Assembly: GCF_025148285.1 (NCBI RefSeq)
Contig: NZ_CP102268.1
Coordinates: 3,689,501-3,753,500 of the forward strand
Direction: 5' to 3'
DNA: 64,000 nucleotides
Origin: Marvinbryantia formatexigens DSM 14469
Lineage (GTDB): Bacteria; Bacillota; Clostridia; Lachnospirales; Lachnospiraceae
A model generated the notes under the pieces. That model did not search any database. It saw only the letters and a program-made list of their open reading frames with translations, and had not been told where the DNA came from. Made by a program: the position numbers and the translations under genes. This document shows positions 55,916 through 64,000 of this stretch, piece by piece (positions within the stretch are counted from its first letter, which is position 1; each line of letters begins with the position of its first letter).

Positions 55916-57637
55916 ATGCAGAAAAAGAAGCTTCCTGTTGGCATTGACGATTTTGGGAAACTCCGCAGGGAAGATTTTTACTATATAGACAAGACGGGGC
56001 TCATCCGGGATTTGCTGAATAACTGGGGAGAAGTTAATCTGTTTACCCGTCCGCGCCGCTTTGGAAAGACGCTGAATATGAGTATGCTGAAAAGCTTTTT
56101 TGAAATCGGGACGGACAGGACGCTGTTTGATGGACTGGCAATTTCACAGGAGGAGAAATTGTGTGAAGCGTATATGGGCCAGTATCCTGTTGTGTTTGTT
56201 TCATTGAAGGATGTTGAAGGCTTGCGATTTGAGGAGGCTAAAAAACGTCTTATAAAAATAGTGGGTACTGAGGCAGAACGGTTTCGGTTTTTGTTGGATA
56301 GTAATTGTCTGTCTGAGAACGAAAAAGAAAAATACCGTGCGTTAGTGGCGCTGGAAAAAGGTCAGTATAATATGGATGATATGATACTTACATCCAGTAT
56401 AGCTTTACTGTCTTCCCTGCTTTGTCAGCATTACGGGCAGAAGGTAATTCTGCTGATTGATGAGTATGATGTGCCATTGGATAAAGCATTCCAGCATGGT
56501 TATTATGAAGAAATGGTATTGCTGCTTCGTGGTCTGTTCGGGCAGGCGCTGAAAACGAATGGATTCCTGCAATTCGCTGTCCTGACGGGGTGCCTGCGTG
56601 TTTCCAAAGAGAGTATTTTCACCGGGCTGAACAATTTTGATATCAATTCAATCGTTGATGTAGAACACGATGAGCAGTTTGGCTTTACAGATTCAGAGGT
56701 GCAGAGACTGCTGGAAGACTATGATCTGGAAGAAAAGTATGGTATTGTAAAAGAATGGTATGACGGATACCGTTTCGGCAATGCAGACATCTACTGTCCG
56801 TGGGATGTGGTTAAGTATACAAAAAAGCTGCTGGCAGACCCCTGTGCAGAACCGGAAGCTTTCTGGATCAATACCAGCGGGAATGATCTTGTAAAGCGTT
56901 TTATTGATAAGGCGGATAAAACGACACAGAATGAGATAGAGCGTCTGATTGCGGGGGAAGCGATAGAAAAAGCGGTCCGCCTGGATCTGACCTATAATGA
57001 GATTGACGCCAGCATAGACAACCTCTGGAGTGTCCTTTTTACTACCGGCTATCTGACACAGAAGGGCAGGGCGGTAAACGGCGTATACAGACTGGTGATT
57101 CCAAACCGTGAGGTGCGGGAAGTCTTTATACTGCAGATACAGGAATGGTTTAAAGTGTGTGTGGCGGGCGACAAAAAGCCGATGCATGCGTTCTGCCAGG
57201 CCTTTCTGAATGGAGAGGCGGAGAACATAGAAAAGCGGCTTAACATAATACTGAACCGGATGATCAGCGTCCTGGACACAAAGGCTCCCGATGATAAGAA
57301 AGAAAACTTTTACCACGGTCTGCTGCTGGGACTGCTTCGGAGTGAAGCGGAATGGCTGATTCTGTCTAATGCAGAGTCCGGCGATGGCTTCAGTGATATC
57401 ATAATCGAGCCGGAAGATCCAGATGCGGGGATTGTCATTGAGGTAAAATATGCGCCGGACATTGCAGGACTGGACAAAGCCTGCAGGGAAGCACTGGCAC
57501 AGATCAAGGATAAGAGATACGATGAAAAGCTGCGTAATGACGGACGGACAAAGGTGCTGGCTTATGGCATTGCCTTCTGCAGAAAGCGCTGCAAAGTGGT
57601 CTGCGGTAGGTCAGCAGCGCGGGAAAATAAAATTTAA
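55916..57637 (+). CDS. AAA-ATPase-like protein with PD-(D/E)XK nuclease domain
   Basis: About 573 residues from ATG 55916 (AAAGGAGG 10 bases upstream). The N-terminal ATPase-like domain starts KKLPVGIDDFGKLRREDFYYIDKTGLI, with Walker A-like LFTRPRRFGKTLNMSML (about 40-56) and VILLIDEYDVPLDKA (about 180). The C-terminal nuclease domain ends with IIEPEDPDAGIVIEVKYA (D..ExK, about 497-514). Such proteins occur in many copies in Lachnospiraceae and Bacteroidetes; their biological role is not settled, though mobile or defence functions are suspected. Confidence 0.9.
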   Translation: MQKKKLPVGIDDFGKLRREDFYYIDKTGLIRDLLNNWGEVNLFTRPRRFGKTLNMSMLKSFFEIGTDRTLFDGLAISQEEKLCEAYMGQYPVVFVSLKDVEGLRFEEAKKRLIKIVGTEAERFRFLLDSNCLSENEKEKYRALVALEKGQYNMDDMILTSSIALLSSLLCQHYGQKVILLIDEYDVPLDKAFQHGYYEEMVLLLRGLFGQALKTNGFLQFAVLTGCLRVSKESIFTGLNNFDINSIVDVEHDEQFGFTDSEVQRLLEDYDLEEKYGIVKEWYDGYRFGNADIYCPWDVVKYTKKLLADPCAEPEAFWINTSGNDLVKRFIDKADKTTQNEIERLIAGEAIEKAVRLDLTYNEIDASIDNLWSVLFTTGYLTQKGRAVNGVYRLVIPNREVREVFILQIQEWFKVCVAGDKKPMHAFCQAFLNGEAENIEKRLNIILNRMISVLDTKAPDDKKENFYHGLLLGLLRSEAEWLILSNAESGDGFSDIIIEPEDPDAGIVIEVKYAPDIAGLDKACREALAQIKDKRYDEKLRNDGRTKVLAYGIAFCRKRCKVVCGRSAARENKI

Positions 57638-57753
57638 AAAGAAAGCCTCCGCTCCGGTCTGAGGGAAAAACAGAGTGAAGCCGGATAAAGGTGGCGGACT
57701 GAGGCAGAGTAACCTGTTTTCAGTGGTATTCATTAAGAAATGCGGAGGAACCT

Positions 57754-58245
57754 GTGGTTATGGAAGAAGAGCAGCGGAGAATGAAGCGGGTGAGTGACTC
57801 GCAGGTGGAACAGTCGTATCTTCTGATGCCGCGTCATATCAATGGCGGTGGGCGCCTGTTTGGCGGACAACTGGTGGCGTGGATAGATGAGGTGGCAGGA
57901 ATTGTGGGTAAGCGCCATGCGGAGTCGGATGTCGTGACGGCGTGCTTTGATAATTTGATTTTTAAGGCGGGTGCTTATCTGAATGATACAGTAGTTGTGC
58001 GGGGGCATCTTACCTATGTGGGAAATACTTCGATGGAAGTGCGGGTGGATACTTACCGGGAAGCATTGGATGGGACGAGAACGATGATTAATCGTGCGTA
58101 TGTAGTGATGGTTGCGGTGGATGAAAAAGGAAAAGCACGACCGGTTCCGGGACTTCTGACAGAGGGAGAGAGCGCACGGGCAGAGTGGGAGGCGGCAAAA
58201 AAGCGGAACGAATACCGCAGACTGCGCAGAAAAGAGGGATTTTAA
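57754..58245 (+). CDS. Acyl-CoA thioesterase (hotdog fold)
   Basis: A 163-residue YciA-like thioesterase: MPRHINGGGRLFGGQLVAWIDEVAGIVGKRHA contains the hotdog helix and catalytic Asp region, and VVVRGHLTYVGNTSMEVRVDTY the core strand. GTG 57754 has GGAGG 5 bases upstream; ATG 57760 is the alternative. It hydrolyses acyl-CoA in the cytosol. The metallophosphoesterase gene follows closely. Confidence 0.88.
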   Translation: MVMEEEQRRMKRVSDSQVEQSYLLMPRHINGGGRLFGGQLVAWIDEVAGIVGKRHAESDVVTACFDNLIFKAGAYLNDTVVVRGHLTYVGNTSMEVRVDTYREALDGTRTMINRAYVVMVAVDEKGKARPVPGLLTEGESARAEWEAAKKRNEYRRLRRKEGF

Positions 58246-58256
58246 AATATAGAAAA

Positions 58257-59057
58257 ATGAAAAATAAGTTTATTCTGACGGAATACACGGTGTCTGCTCC
58301 TCTGCCGGAAAAGCTGACAGTCGGTCTGATATCCGACCTGCATGAGGAGGAGCCGGAGGAGGCGCTTGCCCTCTTAAAGAAGGGCAGACCGGATGTGATT
58401 ATGGTGGCCGGGGATACCTTTGAGCGGCATGGGGAGAGCAGGGACACTATGCGGACAACAAAGGAAGGAAGTCTGGAGAAGCTGCTGCGCGGGATACTGA
58501 TGAAGGCGGATGATGTGCTGGAGCTGGTATTTGGAAAATATGAACATGATACGGAATATGCCTGGCGCTTCCTGCGGGAGGCGGGAAAAATCGCACCGGT
58601 ATTTTTAAGCGTCGGAAATCATGAGTGGTACTTCCTGCCGGAGGATGAAAAGGTCATGAAGGAGAGCGGGGCAAAGCTGCTGGACAATGCGGATTGCCTG
58701 GTTTATATAAAAGGAATGGCGGTGCGCATCGGCGGACTGTCCACTGTGGCGGATGTGGAATGGCTGGACAGATTTTGCGCAAAGGACGGCTACAGGATAC
58801 TGCTCTGCCATCATCCGGAATACTATGACGATTATTTAAAAGACAGAAATCTTCCGCTGATTTTGTCCGGTCATGCGCACGGCGGGCAGATACGGATAGG
58901 AAAGCAGGGGCTGTATGCGCCGGGACAGGGCGTTTTCCCAAAGTATACAAAAGGCATCTATGATGGCAGACTGGTGGTGACAGCCGGCGCCGCCAACACT
59001 GCCTCTGTTCCGAGATGGGGAAATCCCTGCGAGGTCGTGATGATACATCTGGGATGA
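58257..59057 (+). CDS. Metallophosphoesterase (YkuE/YaeI-like)
   Basis: About 267 residues from ATG 58257. Calcineurin-like motifs in order: LISDLHEE (D-x-H), VAGDTFERHG, LSVGNHEWY, LLCHHPEYYDDY and LSGHAHGGQIRIGKQGLYAPGQG. An insert of about 50 residues sits between GDT and GNHE. The last motif is typical of the YkuE/YaeI group, which cleaves phospholipid or lipid-linked phosphates at the membrane. The ribosome site is weak. Confidence 0.85.
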   Translation: MKNKFILTEYTVSAPLPEKLTVGLISDLHEEEPEEALALLKKGRPDVIMVAGDTFERHGESRDTMRTTKEGSLEKLLRGILMKADDVLELVFGKYEHDTEYAWRFLREAGKIAPVFLSVGNHEWYFLPEDEKVMKESGAKLLDNADCLVYIKGMAVRIGGLSTVADVEWLDRFCAKDGYRILLCHHPEYYDDYLKDRNLPLILSGHAHGGQIRIGKQGLYAPGQGVFPKYTKGIYDGRLVVTAGAANTASVPRWGNPCEVVMIHLG

Positions 59058-59090
59058 ACAACCCGGACTCACGTGATTACCGGGAACGAA

Positions 59091-60446
59091 TCAGCCGGGC
59101 TGCCCTTTGCGTGACACACTGCGGCGGCTCGCTTTTTTATATATCACCCAGGCAACTGCCGAGGTAATCAGCTCCGCGATCCAGAAGGCGTGCCACACGC
59201 CGTTTACCCCAAGGAAGCGGCTGAGGAGGAGGGCGGCGGGAATGATAATGACGATATAGCGCAGCAGGGAGATGAGCAGCGAGGGTGCGCCCATGCCCAG
59301 TCCCTCCAGTGCACCGGCGGAGGTGACGGAGACGGAGGAGACGATAAAGCCCGCGCTGATGATGCGCAGCGCAGCGGCGCCGGTTTCGACAGTCTGCTCA
59401 TTTGTGGTAAACAGCCCGATAAGCGTCTCCGGAACCGCCAGACAGCAGATTGTGCCGAGCACCATGATGGAGGCGCATAAGGTCAGCGTAAGCGTGTAAA
59501 GCTTCTGCACCCGCCGGTGCTCTCCGGCGCCGTAATTGTAGCCGATCAGAGGGCGCATTCCCTGGATGATTCCGTTGGCGGGCAGATACAGAAAATTCTG
59601 CAGCTTGTAATAGACGCCGAGAACCAGCACAGCATCCTGCGAAAAGGCGGCAAGGATGGCGTTGAGTGCAGACACCAGCAGGGAAGGCAGCGCCAGATTC
59701 AGAACGGCGGGGATGCCGATGGAGTAAAGCTTTCCGATGAGCTCCCGCGGAAACTGCAGGTTCCGGAAGCTTATCTTTACAGGGAGCGGCCGCGTAAAAT
59801 AGATAATCAGATAAATCATCAGCGTCAGAACCTGCCCGATTACGGTTGCCAGGGCGGCACCGCTGATGCCAAGGGCGGGAAACGGACCGATTCCGAAAAT
59901 CAGCAGCGGGTCCAGCAGGATGTTGGCAATGCAGCCGATCAGCATGGCGAGCATACTGACGGTCATTTTTCCAACCGCCTGGAAGAGTTTTTCAAAGCAG
60001 AGCTCCGCGGCGATGACAGCGGCAAAGCCGAAGGTGATGCGGGCATACTGCACGCCGGAGGCGATCACCTCCTGGTCGGACGTAAACAGGTTAAGAAAAT
60101 GCGGAATGATAAAAATGCTGACGATGGATAACAGGACGCCGTGCAGCACACTCAGCAGCAGTCCGAGAGATGCTGCCAGGCTGGCGGTGCGCTGTCTGCC
60201 TGCGCCAAGATAAAAGGCAATGACGGCGTTGATGCCGACCCCGAAGCCGATGGCGGCGGCATTGATAAAATTCTGGACAGGATACACGAGAGAGAGCGCC
60301 GTCATGGCGCTTTCGCTGATCTGGGCGACGAAGTAGCTGTCAACGATATTGTAGAGCGCATTCACCATCATGGATAGTACCATAGGCAGCGACATCGACA
60401 GCAGCAGAGGCAGTACCGGGCGTTCTTTCATAAATGTCTGTTCCAT
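59091..60446 (-). CDS. MATE family multidrug efflux transporter
   Basis: A 451-residue membrane protein with 12 helices in two halves: PVLPLLLSMSLPMVLSMMVNALYNIVDSYFVAQ at the start and GYNYGAGEHRRV mid-way are typical MATE motifs. It exports cationic drugs or metabolites using a Na+ or H+ gradient. AAGGAAG precedes ATG. The leader has a consensus promoter, a dyad over the -10 and an attenuator-like hairpin, so expression is likely controlled. Confidence 0.92.
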   Translation of the reverse strand: MEQTFMKERPVLPLLLSMSLPMVLSMMVNALYNIVDSYFVAQISESAMTALSLVYPVQNFINAAAIGFGVGINAVIAFYLGAGRQRTASLAASLGLLLSVLHGVLLSIVSIFIIPHFLNLFTSDQEVIASGVQYARITFGFAAVIAAELCFEKLFQAVGKMTVSMLAMLIGCIANILLDPLLIFGIGPFPALGISGAALATVIGQVLTLMIYLIIYFTRPLPVKISFRNLQFPRELIGKLYSIGIPAVLNLALPSLLVSALNAILAAFSQDAVLVLGVYYKLQNFLYLPANGIIQGMRPLIGYNYGAGEHRRVQKLYTLTLTLCASIMVLGTICCLAVPETLIGLFTTNEQTVETGAAALRIISAGFIVSSVSVTSAGALEGLGMGAPSLLISLLRYIVIIIPAALLLSRFLGVNGVWHAFWIAELITSAVAWVIYKKASRRSVSRKGQPG

Positions 60447-60472
60447 AAAAATCTTCCTTTCTTAATAAAAAT

Positions 60473-60504
60473 GCCGCATAACCATTGGATAATAGTTATG
60501 CGGC
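60473..60504 (-). terminator. Leader hairpin of the MATE gene, attenuator candidate
   Basis: GCCGCATAAC pairs perfectly with GTTATGCGGC around a 12-base loop; on the minus strand it is followed directly by ATTTTTATT, an intrinsic terminator. It lies between the promoter and the ribosome site of the MATE gene, 26 bases before ATG. Confidence 0.7.
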
Positions 60505-60544
60505 GAAAAATGGATTGCTCCAGAAAAATCCACATCATGTTTTA

Positions 60545-60581
60545 GTGGTACTATCGTAGCACCGACCAGGGAAGATGTCAA
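60545..60581 (-). promoter_or_regulatory. MATE promoter with overlapping dyad
   Basis: Minus strand: TTGACA (60576-60581), 17 bases, TGC-TACGAT (60553-60558). The -10 lies inside an imperfect dyad GTGcTAC-GATA-GTAcCAC (60545-60562), a possible operator. Confidence 0.7.
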
Positions 60582-60614
60582 GGAAAATTAAATTGTACTT
60601 ATTCGGGAAATTGA

Positions 60615-60643
60615 TAGACAGGGGTAGAAAATTTGATTATAAT
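60615..60643 (+). promoter_or_regulatory. Promoter of glf operon
   Basis: TAGACA (60615-60620), 17 bases, TATAAT (60638-60643). The spacer contains GGGGTAGAAAATT, shared with the second hairpin-RNA promoter at 4693-4705. Confidence 0.75.
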
Positions 60644-60675
60644 AAAGACAGAGTGAGAAAACAAAGGAGAACGCA

Positions 60676-61776
60676 ATGAATCATTACGATTATCTGATAG
60701 TCGGAGCCGGACTGTACGGCGCGGTGTTTGCACAGGAGGCAAAGAAGGCGGGAAAGACTGCCCTGGTGGTGGATAAACGTCCGCAGATTGCGGGAAATGT
60801 ATACACGCAGGAGATGGAAGGGATTCATGTCCATGTTTACGGAGCGCATATTTTCCACACGAACAATAAGCGGGTCTGGGAGTATGTAAACCGGTTTGCG
60901 GAATTTAACCGCTTTACCAATTCCCCGGTTGCCAATTATCACGGGGAGCTTTATTCGCTGCCGTTTAATATGTATACCTTCAATAAAATGTGGGGCGTTG
61001 TGACGCCGCAGGAGGCGGAGCAGAAGATCGAGGAGCAGCGCAGAGCCGCCGGTATCACGGAGCCGAAGAATCTGGAGGAGCAGGCGATCAGTCTGGTCGG
61101 CACAGATATTTACGAAAAGCTGGTGAAGGGCTATACGGAAAAGCAGTGGGGCAGACCGTGCAGGGAGCTCCCGGCATTTATTATCAAACGGCTGCCGGTG
61201 CGCCTGACGTTTGACAACAACTATTTTAATGCGCTTTACCAGGGAATTCCGGTGGGCGGCTACACGAAGATGGTTGCAGGCATGCTGGAGGGCACGGAGG
61301 TGCGGCTGAACACGGATTACCTGGAGCAGAAGACGGAGCTGGATAAGCTGGCGGATAAAGTGATTTACACCGGTCCGGTGGACGCTTATTTCGGCTACCG
61401 GCTGGGCGCACTGGAATACCGTTCGGTGCGTTTTGAGACGGAGGTGCTGGATATGCCGAATTTCCAGGGAAATGCGGCGGTGAATTACACCGACAGGGAG
61501 ACGCCCTGGACGCGGATTATCGAGCACAAGTGGTTTGAATTCGGCACACAGCCGAAAACGGTAATCAGCCGGGAGTATTCCTCGGAGTGGAAGCCGGGGG
61601 ACGAGCCGTATTACCCGGTGAATGATGAGAAAAACGGGGCGTTATATGCGCAGTATAAGGCTCTGGCGGACAAAGAGGAGCACGTGATTTTCGGCGGCAG
61701 GCTTGGAGAATATAAATACTATGATATGGACGCCGTGATTGCATCCGCACTTGCCATGTGCGAAAAAGAACTGTAA
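60676..61776 (+). CDS. glf: UDP-galactopyranose mutase
   Basis: A 366-residue flavoenzyme that interconverts UDP-galactopyranose and UDP-galactofuranose. YDYLIVGAGLYGAVFAQEA binds FAD; HVYGAHIFHTNNKRVWEYVN, YTEKQWGRPCRELP, RLPVRLTFDNNYFNALYQGIPVGGYTKM and the C-terminal FGGRLGEYKYYDMDAVI are characteristic. AAAGGAG precedes ATG. It has its own promoter and lies far from the polysaccharide operon, but likely supplies galactofuranose to surface glycans. Confidence 0.96.
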   Translation: MNHYDYLIVGAGLYGAVFAQEAKKAGKTALVVDKRPQIAGNVYTQEMEGIHVHVYGAHIFHTNNKRVWEYVNRFAEFNRFTNSPVANYHGELYSLPFNMYTFNKMWGVVTPQEAEQKIEEQRRAAGITEPKNLEEQAISLVGTDIYEKLVKGYTEKQWGRPCRELPAFIIKRLPVRLTFDNNYFNALYQGIPVGGYTKMVAGMLEGTEVRLNTDYLEQKTELDKLADKVIYTGPVDAYFGYRLGALEYRSVRFETEVLDMPNFQGNAAVNYTDRETPWTRIIEHKWFEFGTQPKTVISREYSSEWKPGDEPYYPVNDEKNGALYAQYKALADKEEHVIFGGRLGEYKYYDMDAVIASALAMCEKEL

Positions 61777-61794
61777 AAGACAGGAGAAAATGCG

Positions 61795-62730
61795 ATGAAC
61801 AGTGAGAAGAGACGTACAGCGTTGGTTATTATGGCTGCCGGAATCGGGGCACGCTTTGGAGGCGGAATCAAGCAGCTTGCGCCGGTCGGACCCTGCGGGG
61901 AGATTATCATGGATTACTCCATTCATGATGCGATTGAGGCGGGATTTAATAAAATCGTTTTTATTATCCGCAAAGATATTGAAAAGGATTTCCGGGAGGT
62001 TATCGGAAACCGCATTGAGGAGGTCTGCCGGAAGGCGGATGTGGAGGTGGCATACACCTTCCAGTCACTGGAGGATCTGCCGGAGGGGGTAACTGTTCCG
62101 GAAGGACGCACAAAGCCCTGGGGGACGGGGCAGGCGGTGCTCTGCTGCAGGGATATTATCAAAGAGCCGTTTGCGGTGATAAATGCGGACGATTATTATG
62201 GAAAGCAGGCATACATCAGACTGCATGATTTTCTGCAGGAGTATTCTCCCGAAGAGCCGTACCGCTTCTGTATGGCGGGCTTTATTCTGAAAAATACCCT
62301 CAGTGATAACGGCGGCGTGACGCGCGGAATCTGCCGTGTGAATGAGAATGGCTTTCTGGAGGACGTGGTGGAGACGCATGATATCGTAAAGACTGCGCAG
62401 GGGGCTGAGGCGGATGGCGTCCCGGTGGACACCGGAAGTCACGTTTCCATGAATATGTGGGGACTGACGCCGGAGTTTATGGGATTGCTGGAAGAGGGCT
62501 TTACGTCATTTTTCCGCGACATTTCCGGGAAGGAATTAAAGGCGGAGTATCTGCTTCCGACATACATAGGAGAGCTTCTGCGCGAGAAAAAAGTGACGGT
62601 GGAGATGCTGGAGACGACGGATAAGTGGTTTGGCGTTACCTACAAGGACGATAAACCTGCGGTGATGGAAGCCTTTAAAAAGCTGATTGCGGACGGAGTA
62701 TACCGGGAAGATCTGTTTTCCGATATGTAA
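61795..62730 (+). CDS. Sugar nucleotidyltransferase-like protein
   Basis: A 311-residue protein of the NTP-transferase fold: ALVIMAAGIGARFGGGIKQLAPVGPCGEIIMDYSI (nucleotide binding), KPWGTGQAVLCCRDII, FAVINADDYYG (metal-binding D-D). It lies 18 bases after glf and shares its transcript. The altered GxGxR loop (AAGIGARFGGGIKQ) differs from glucose-1-phosphate uridylyltransferases; the substrate is not certain. Confidence 0.85.
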   Translation: MNSEKRRTALVIMAAGIGARFGGGIKQLAPVGPCGEIIMDYSIHDAIEAGFNKIVFIIRKDIEKDFREVIGNRIEEVCRKADVEVAYTFQSLEDLPEGVTVPEGRTKPWGTGQAVLCCRDIIKEPFAVINADDYYGKQAYIRLHDFLQEYSPEEPYRFCMAGFILKNTLSDNGGVTRGICRVNENGFLEDVVETHDIVKTAQGAEADGVPVDTGSHVSMNMWGLTPEFMGLLEEGFTSFFRDISGKELKAEYLLPTYIGELLREKKVTVEMLETTDKWFGVTYKDDKPAVMEAFKKLIADGVYREDLFSDM

Positions 62731-62797
62731 TGTCCGGGGGCATGTCAGAGCATATCACCTGGACGTTTTTGTCGTATGCATGGAAACAGAAAAAGAA

Positions 62798-62836
62798 AAC
62801 CCCCGCCGGATGACGGACCGACGGGGGTTCTTTTTT
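62798..62836. terminator. Bidirectional intrinsic terminator
   Basis: AACCCCCGCCGG (62798-62809) pairs with CCGACGGGGGTT (62818-62829), one mismatch, then CTTTTTT on the plus strand and an A-run on the other side. It ends both the glf operon and rpsT. Confidence 0.92.
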
Positions 62837-62876
62837 GTTTCTGTAATATAAGGCAGGGCAGCAGTCCCCTGGCTTA

Positions 62877-63137
62877 TTACATATTATTTACAAGCTTCGC
62901 TAAACGGGAAACTTTTCTTGCAGCATTATTTTTATGGTAAACGCCCTTCTTTGCTGCTTTGTCAATAACAGATGTAGCAGACAGCAGAGCCTCGCTGGCA
63001 GCAGCCTTATCCTGTGCGGCAACGGCAGCTTCTACTTTCTTTATAGCTGTCTTAACGCCGGATTTGATGGACTTGTTGCGCATAGCCTTTGTTCTGTTTA
63101 CCAGAATACGCTTTTTCGCAGATTTAATGTTAGCCAA
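62877..63137 (-). CDS. rpsT: 30S ribosomal protein S20
   Basis: 86 residues: ANIKSAKKRILVNRTKAMRNKSIKS at the start and AAKKGVYHKNNAARKVSRLAKLVN at the end, the usual S20 sequence and length. The start is TTG 63137 with GGAGG 10 bases upstream; an upstream in-frame ATG would add an unrelated 29-residue leader. TTG may lower translation, as known for E. coli S20, which also has a UUG start. Confidence 0.95.
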   Translation of the reverse strand: MANIKSAKKRILVNRTKAMRNKSIKSGVKTAIKKVEAAVAAQDKAAASEALLSATSVIDKAAKKGVYHKNNAARKVSRLAKLVNNM

Positions 63138-63234
63138 TTCCCAGACACCTCCAAAATATTTTCCATTCGTTTTCATCTTAAAGTGTGTTATGTTAATCCC
63201 GGACACGGACGTTCTAACATACACATACTTCTAT

Positions 63235-63263
63235 ATTTTAGTGCATCCGGTTCGCCATGTCAA
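63235..63263 (-). promoter_or_regulatory. rpsT promoter
   Basis: Minus strand: TTGACA (63258-63263), 17 bases, TAAAAT (63235-63240), leaving a leader of about 90 bases. Confidence 0.8.
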
Positions 63264-63336
63264 TACAAAAATTATACTTTTTTATTTCAAAAATCCTACA
63301 AATTTGTTTCATTTTTCTCACATTTTTATCACAAGT

Positions 63337-63346
63337 ATGTTATAAT
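63337..63346 (+). promoter_or_regulatory. Extended -10 promoter for AMP-binding gene
   Basis: TATGT-TATAAT (TATAAT at 63341-63346) with TGT extension; no good -35 at 17 bases. The ATG is 49 bases downstream. Confidence 0.55.
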
Positions 63347-63394
63347 ATGAGCCGAGGGAGAAACAGACCCAAAAAACAATCAGAGGATTTTTTT

Positions 63395-64000
63395 ATGATT
63401 ACGAATGTGTTGGATTATCTGGAGCGCTCGGCGGCGCGGTTTCCGGAGAAAACGGCTTTCGCGGACCAGACGTGCCGGGTTTCCTACCGGGAGCTTGAGA
63501 AGCGCGCAAAGGCGCTCGGCAGCAGAATTGCCGGATATGGTTACCGGAATCAGCCGGTGGTGGTGGCGACCAATCACTCGGCAGAGTGCCTTGTCACCTT
63601 TCTGGCTGTCGTATACAGCGGAAATTTTTATGTTCCGGTGGATGTGAAGCTGCCTGCGGCGCGTATCCGTGCGATTCTGGAGGTTACGCAGCCGGCGCTT
63701 GTCATTGTTCCGCAGAAGGAGATGGAGAAATTCCAGGAATTTGTGCCGGAGGATAAGCTGCTCATCCGCGAGGAGCAGCAGGGGCTGCAGGCGGATGAGG
63801 CGCTGCTGGCGGACATCCGGAGACGTCATCTGGATACAGACCCGCTGTATGTGATATTTACCTCCGGCTCTACGGGTGTGCCGAAGGGGGTGCTTATCTG
63901 CCACCGCTCGGTAATCGACCTTGCGGAGCAGTTTGCGGAAGCGTTTCAGTTTGATGAGACGGAGGTATTTGCCAATCAGGCGCCCTTCGATTTTGACGTG
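63395..64000 (+). CDS. AMP-binding (adenylation) enzyme, 5' part only
   Basis: The first 202 codons of an adenylate-forming enzyme, running off the window. LDYLERSAARFPEKTAFADQTCRVSYRELEKRAKALGSRI and FYVPVDVKLPAARIRAILEVTQPALVIV resemble NRPS adenylation domains and DltA. VIFTSGSTGVPKGVLICHRSV is the P-loop motif. AGAGG lies 8 bases before ATG. Whether it is D-alanine ligase DltA or a peptide/amino-acid ligase cannot be decided from this part. Confidence 0.9.
   Translation, partial: MITNVLDYLERSAARFPEKTAFADQTCRVSYRELEKRAKALGSRIAGYGYRNQPVVVATNHSAECLVTFLAVVYSGNFYVPVDVKLPAARIRAILEVTQPALVIVPQKEMEKFQEFVPEDKLLIREEQQGLQADEALLADIRRRHLDTDPLYVIFTSGSTGVPKGVLICHRSVIDLAEQFAEAFQFDETEVFANQAPFDFDV

Noticed and set aside
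59517-60131. A 204-codon plus-strand frame opposite the MATE gene
   Set aside because: Antisense to clear MATE motifs; composition is low-complexity and hydrophilic shadow.
60637-61527. A 296-codon minus-strand frame opposite glf
   Set aside because: Glf motifs on the plus strand are complete; the antisense frame has no ribosome site or recognisable domain and is a high-GC shadow.
1-64000. tRNA or rRNA genes and prophage structural genes
   Set aside because: No cloverleaf or rRNA-like segment and no capsid, tail or terminase-like protein was seen in any frame.

Overview
The window looks like part of the chromosome of a gut-type Firmicute, most likely Clostridia/Lachnospiraceae. The grounds are Gram-positive style cell-wall genes (LCP/LytR proteins, a PHP-type CpsB phosphatase with a CpsC/CpsD kinase pair), strong AGGAGG ribosome sites, TTG/GTG starts, a LoaP-type NusG paralogue, Rpn-like nucleases and a YkpA-type ABC-F protein. 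I cannot name the genus. No rRNA, tRNA or CRISPR array was seen.

Layout. 1-3.5 kb: an Rpn-like PD-(D/E)XK protein and an ABC-F ATPase (both minus), then a 125-bp tandem repeat. 3.5-31 kb: a capsule/exopolysaccharide locus on the plus strand. It opens with an LCP ligase, two tandem hairpin RNA candidates with their own promoters, and a consensus promoter at 5013-5041. These are followed by cpsB, cpsC, cpsD, a second LCP protein, a secreted acidic protein and a LytR_C protein. Next come a membrane 4,6-dehydratase, a LoaP antiterminator with a two-hairpin leader, an aminotransferase and an initiating sugar transferase. The low-GC variable core (15-27.6 kb) holds glycosyltransferases, a TagD-like/LicD pair, a deacetylase-like protein, a glycosyltransferase-acetyltransferase fusion, Wzy, a TupA-like ATP-grasp enzyme, Wzx and an acyltransferase-3. 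A UDP-glucuronate epimerase, Ugd, a VanZ-like protein and a small HTH regulator close it. The Wzx/Wzy, LCP and CpsBCD set points to a Wzy-dependent polymer attached to the wall. Uronic acids, phosphoryl groups, O-acetyl groups and perhaps amino acids are its likely decorations.

31-55.8 kb: an accessory region full of insertions and wrecks. It holds an IS21 element with an IS4-type transposase inside it and a nonsense mutation in istA; a three-gene cassette of unknown function; and a frameshifted membrane gene. A metallophosphoesterase-NACHT-WD40 (NLR-like, probable anti-phage) gene is split by an ISAs1 insertion with perfect inverted repeats and a 9-bp target duplication. Further on are an IS110 pseudogene, an OLD-family ATPase-nuclease, unknown membrane proteins, decayed mobilisation genes and remnants of ugd, IS21, an IS66-like gene and AlbA/RecG-like ATP-binding proteins.

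55.9-64 kb: an AAA-like/PD-(D/E)XK protein, then ordinary chromosomal genes: thioesterase, phosphoesterase, a MATE exporter with a leader attenuator candidate, glf with a nucleotidyltransferase, rpsT, and the start of an AMP-binding ligase cut by the window edge. glf probably supplies UDP-galactofuranose for surface glycans.
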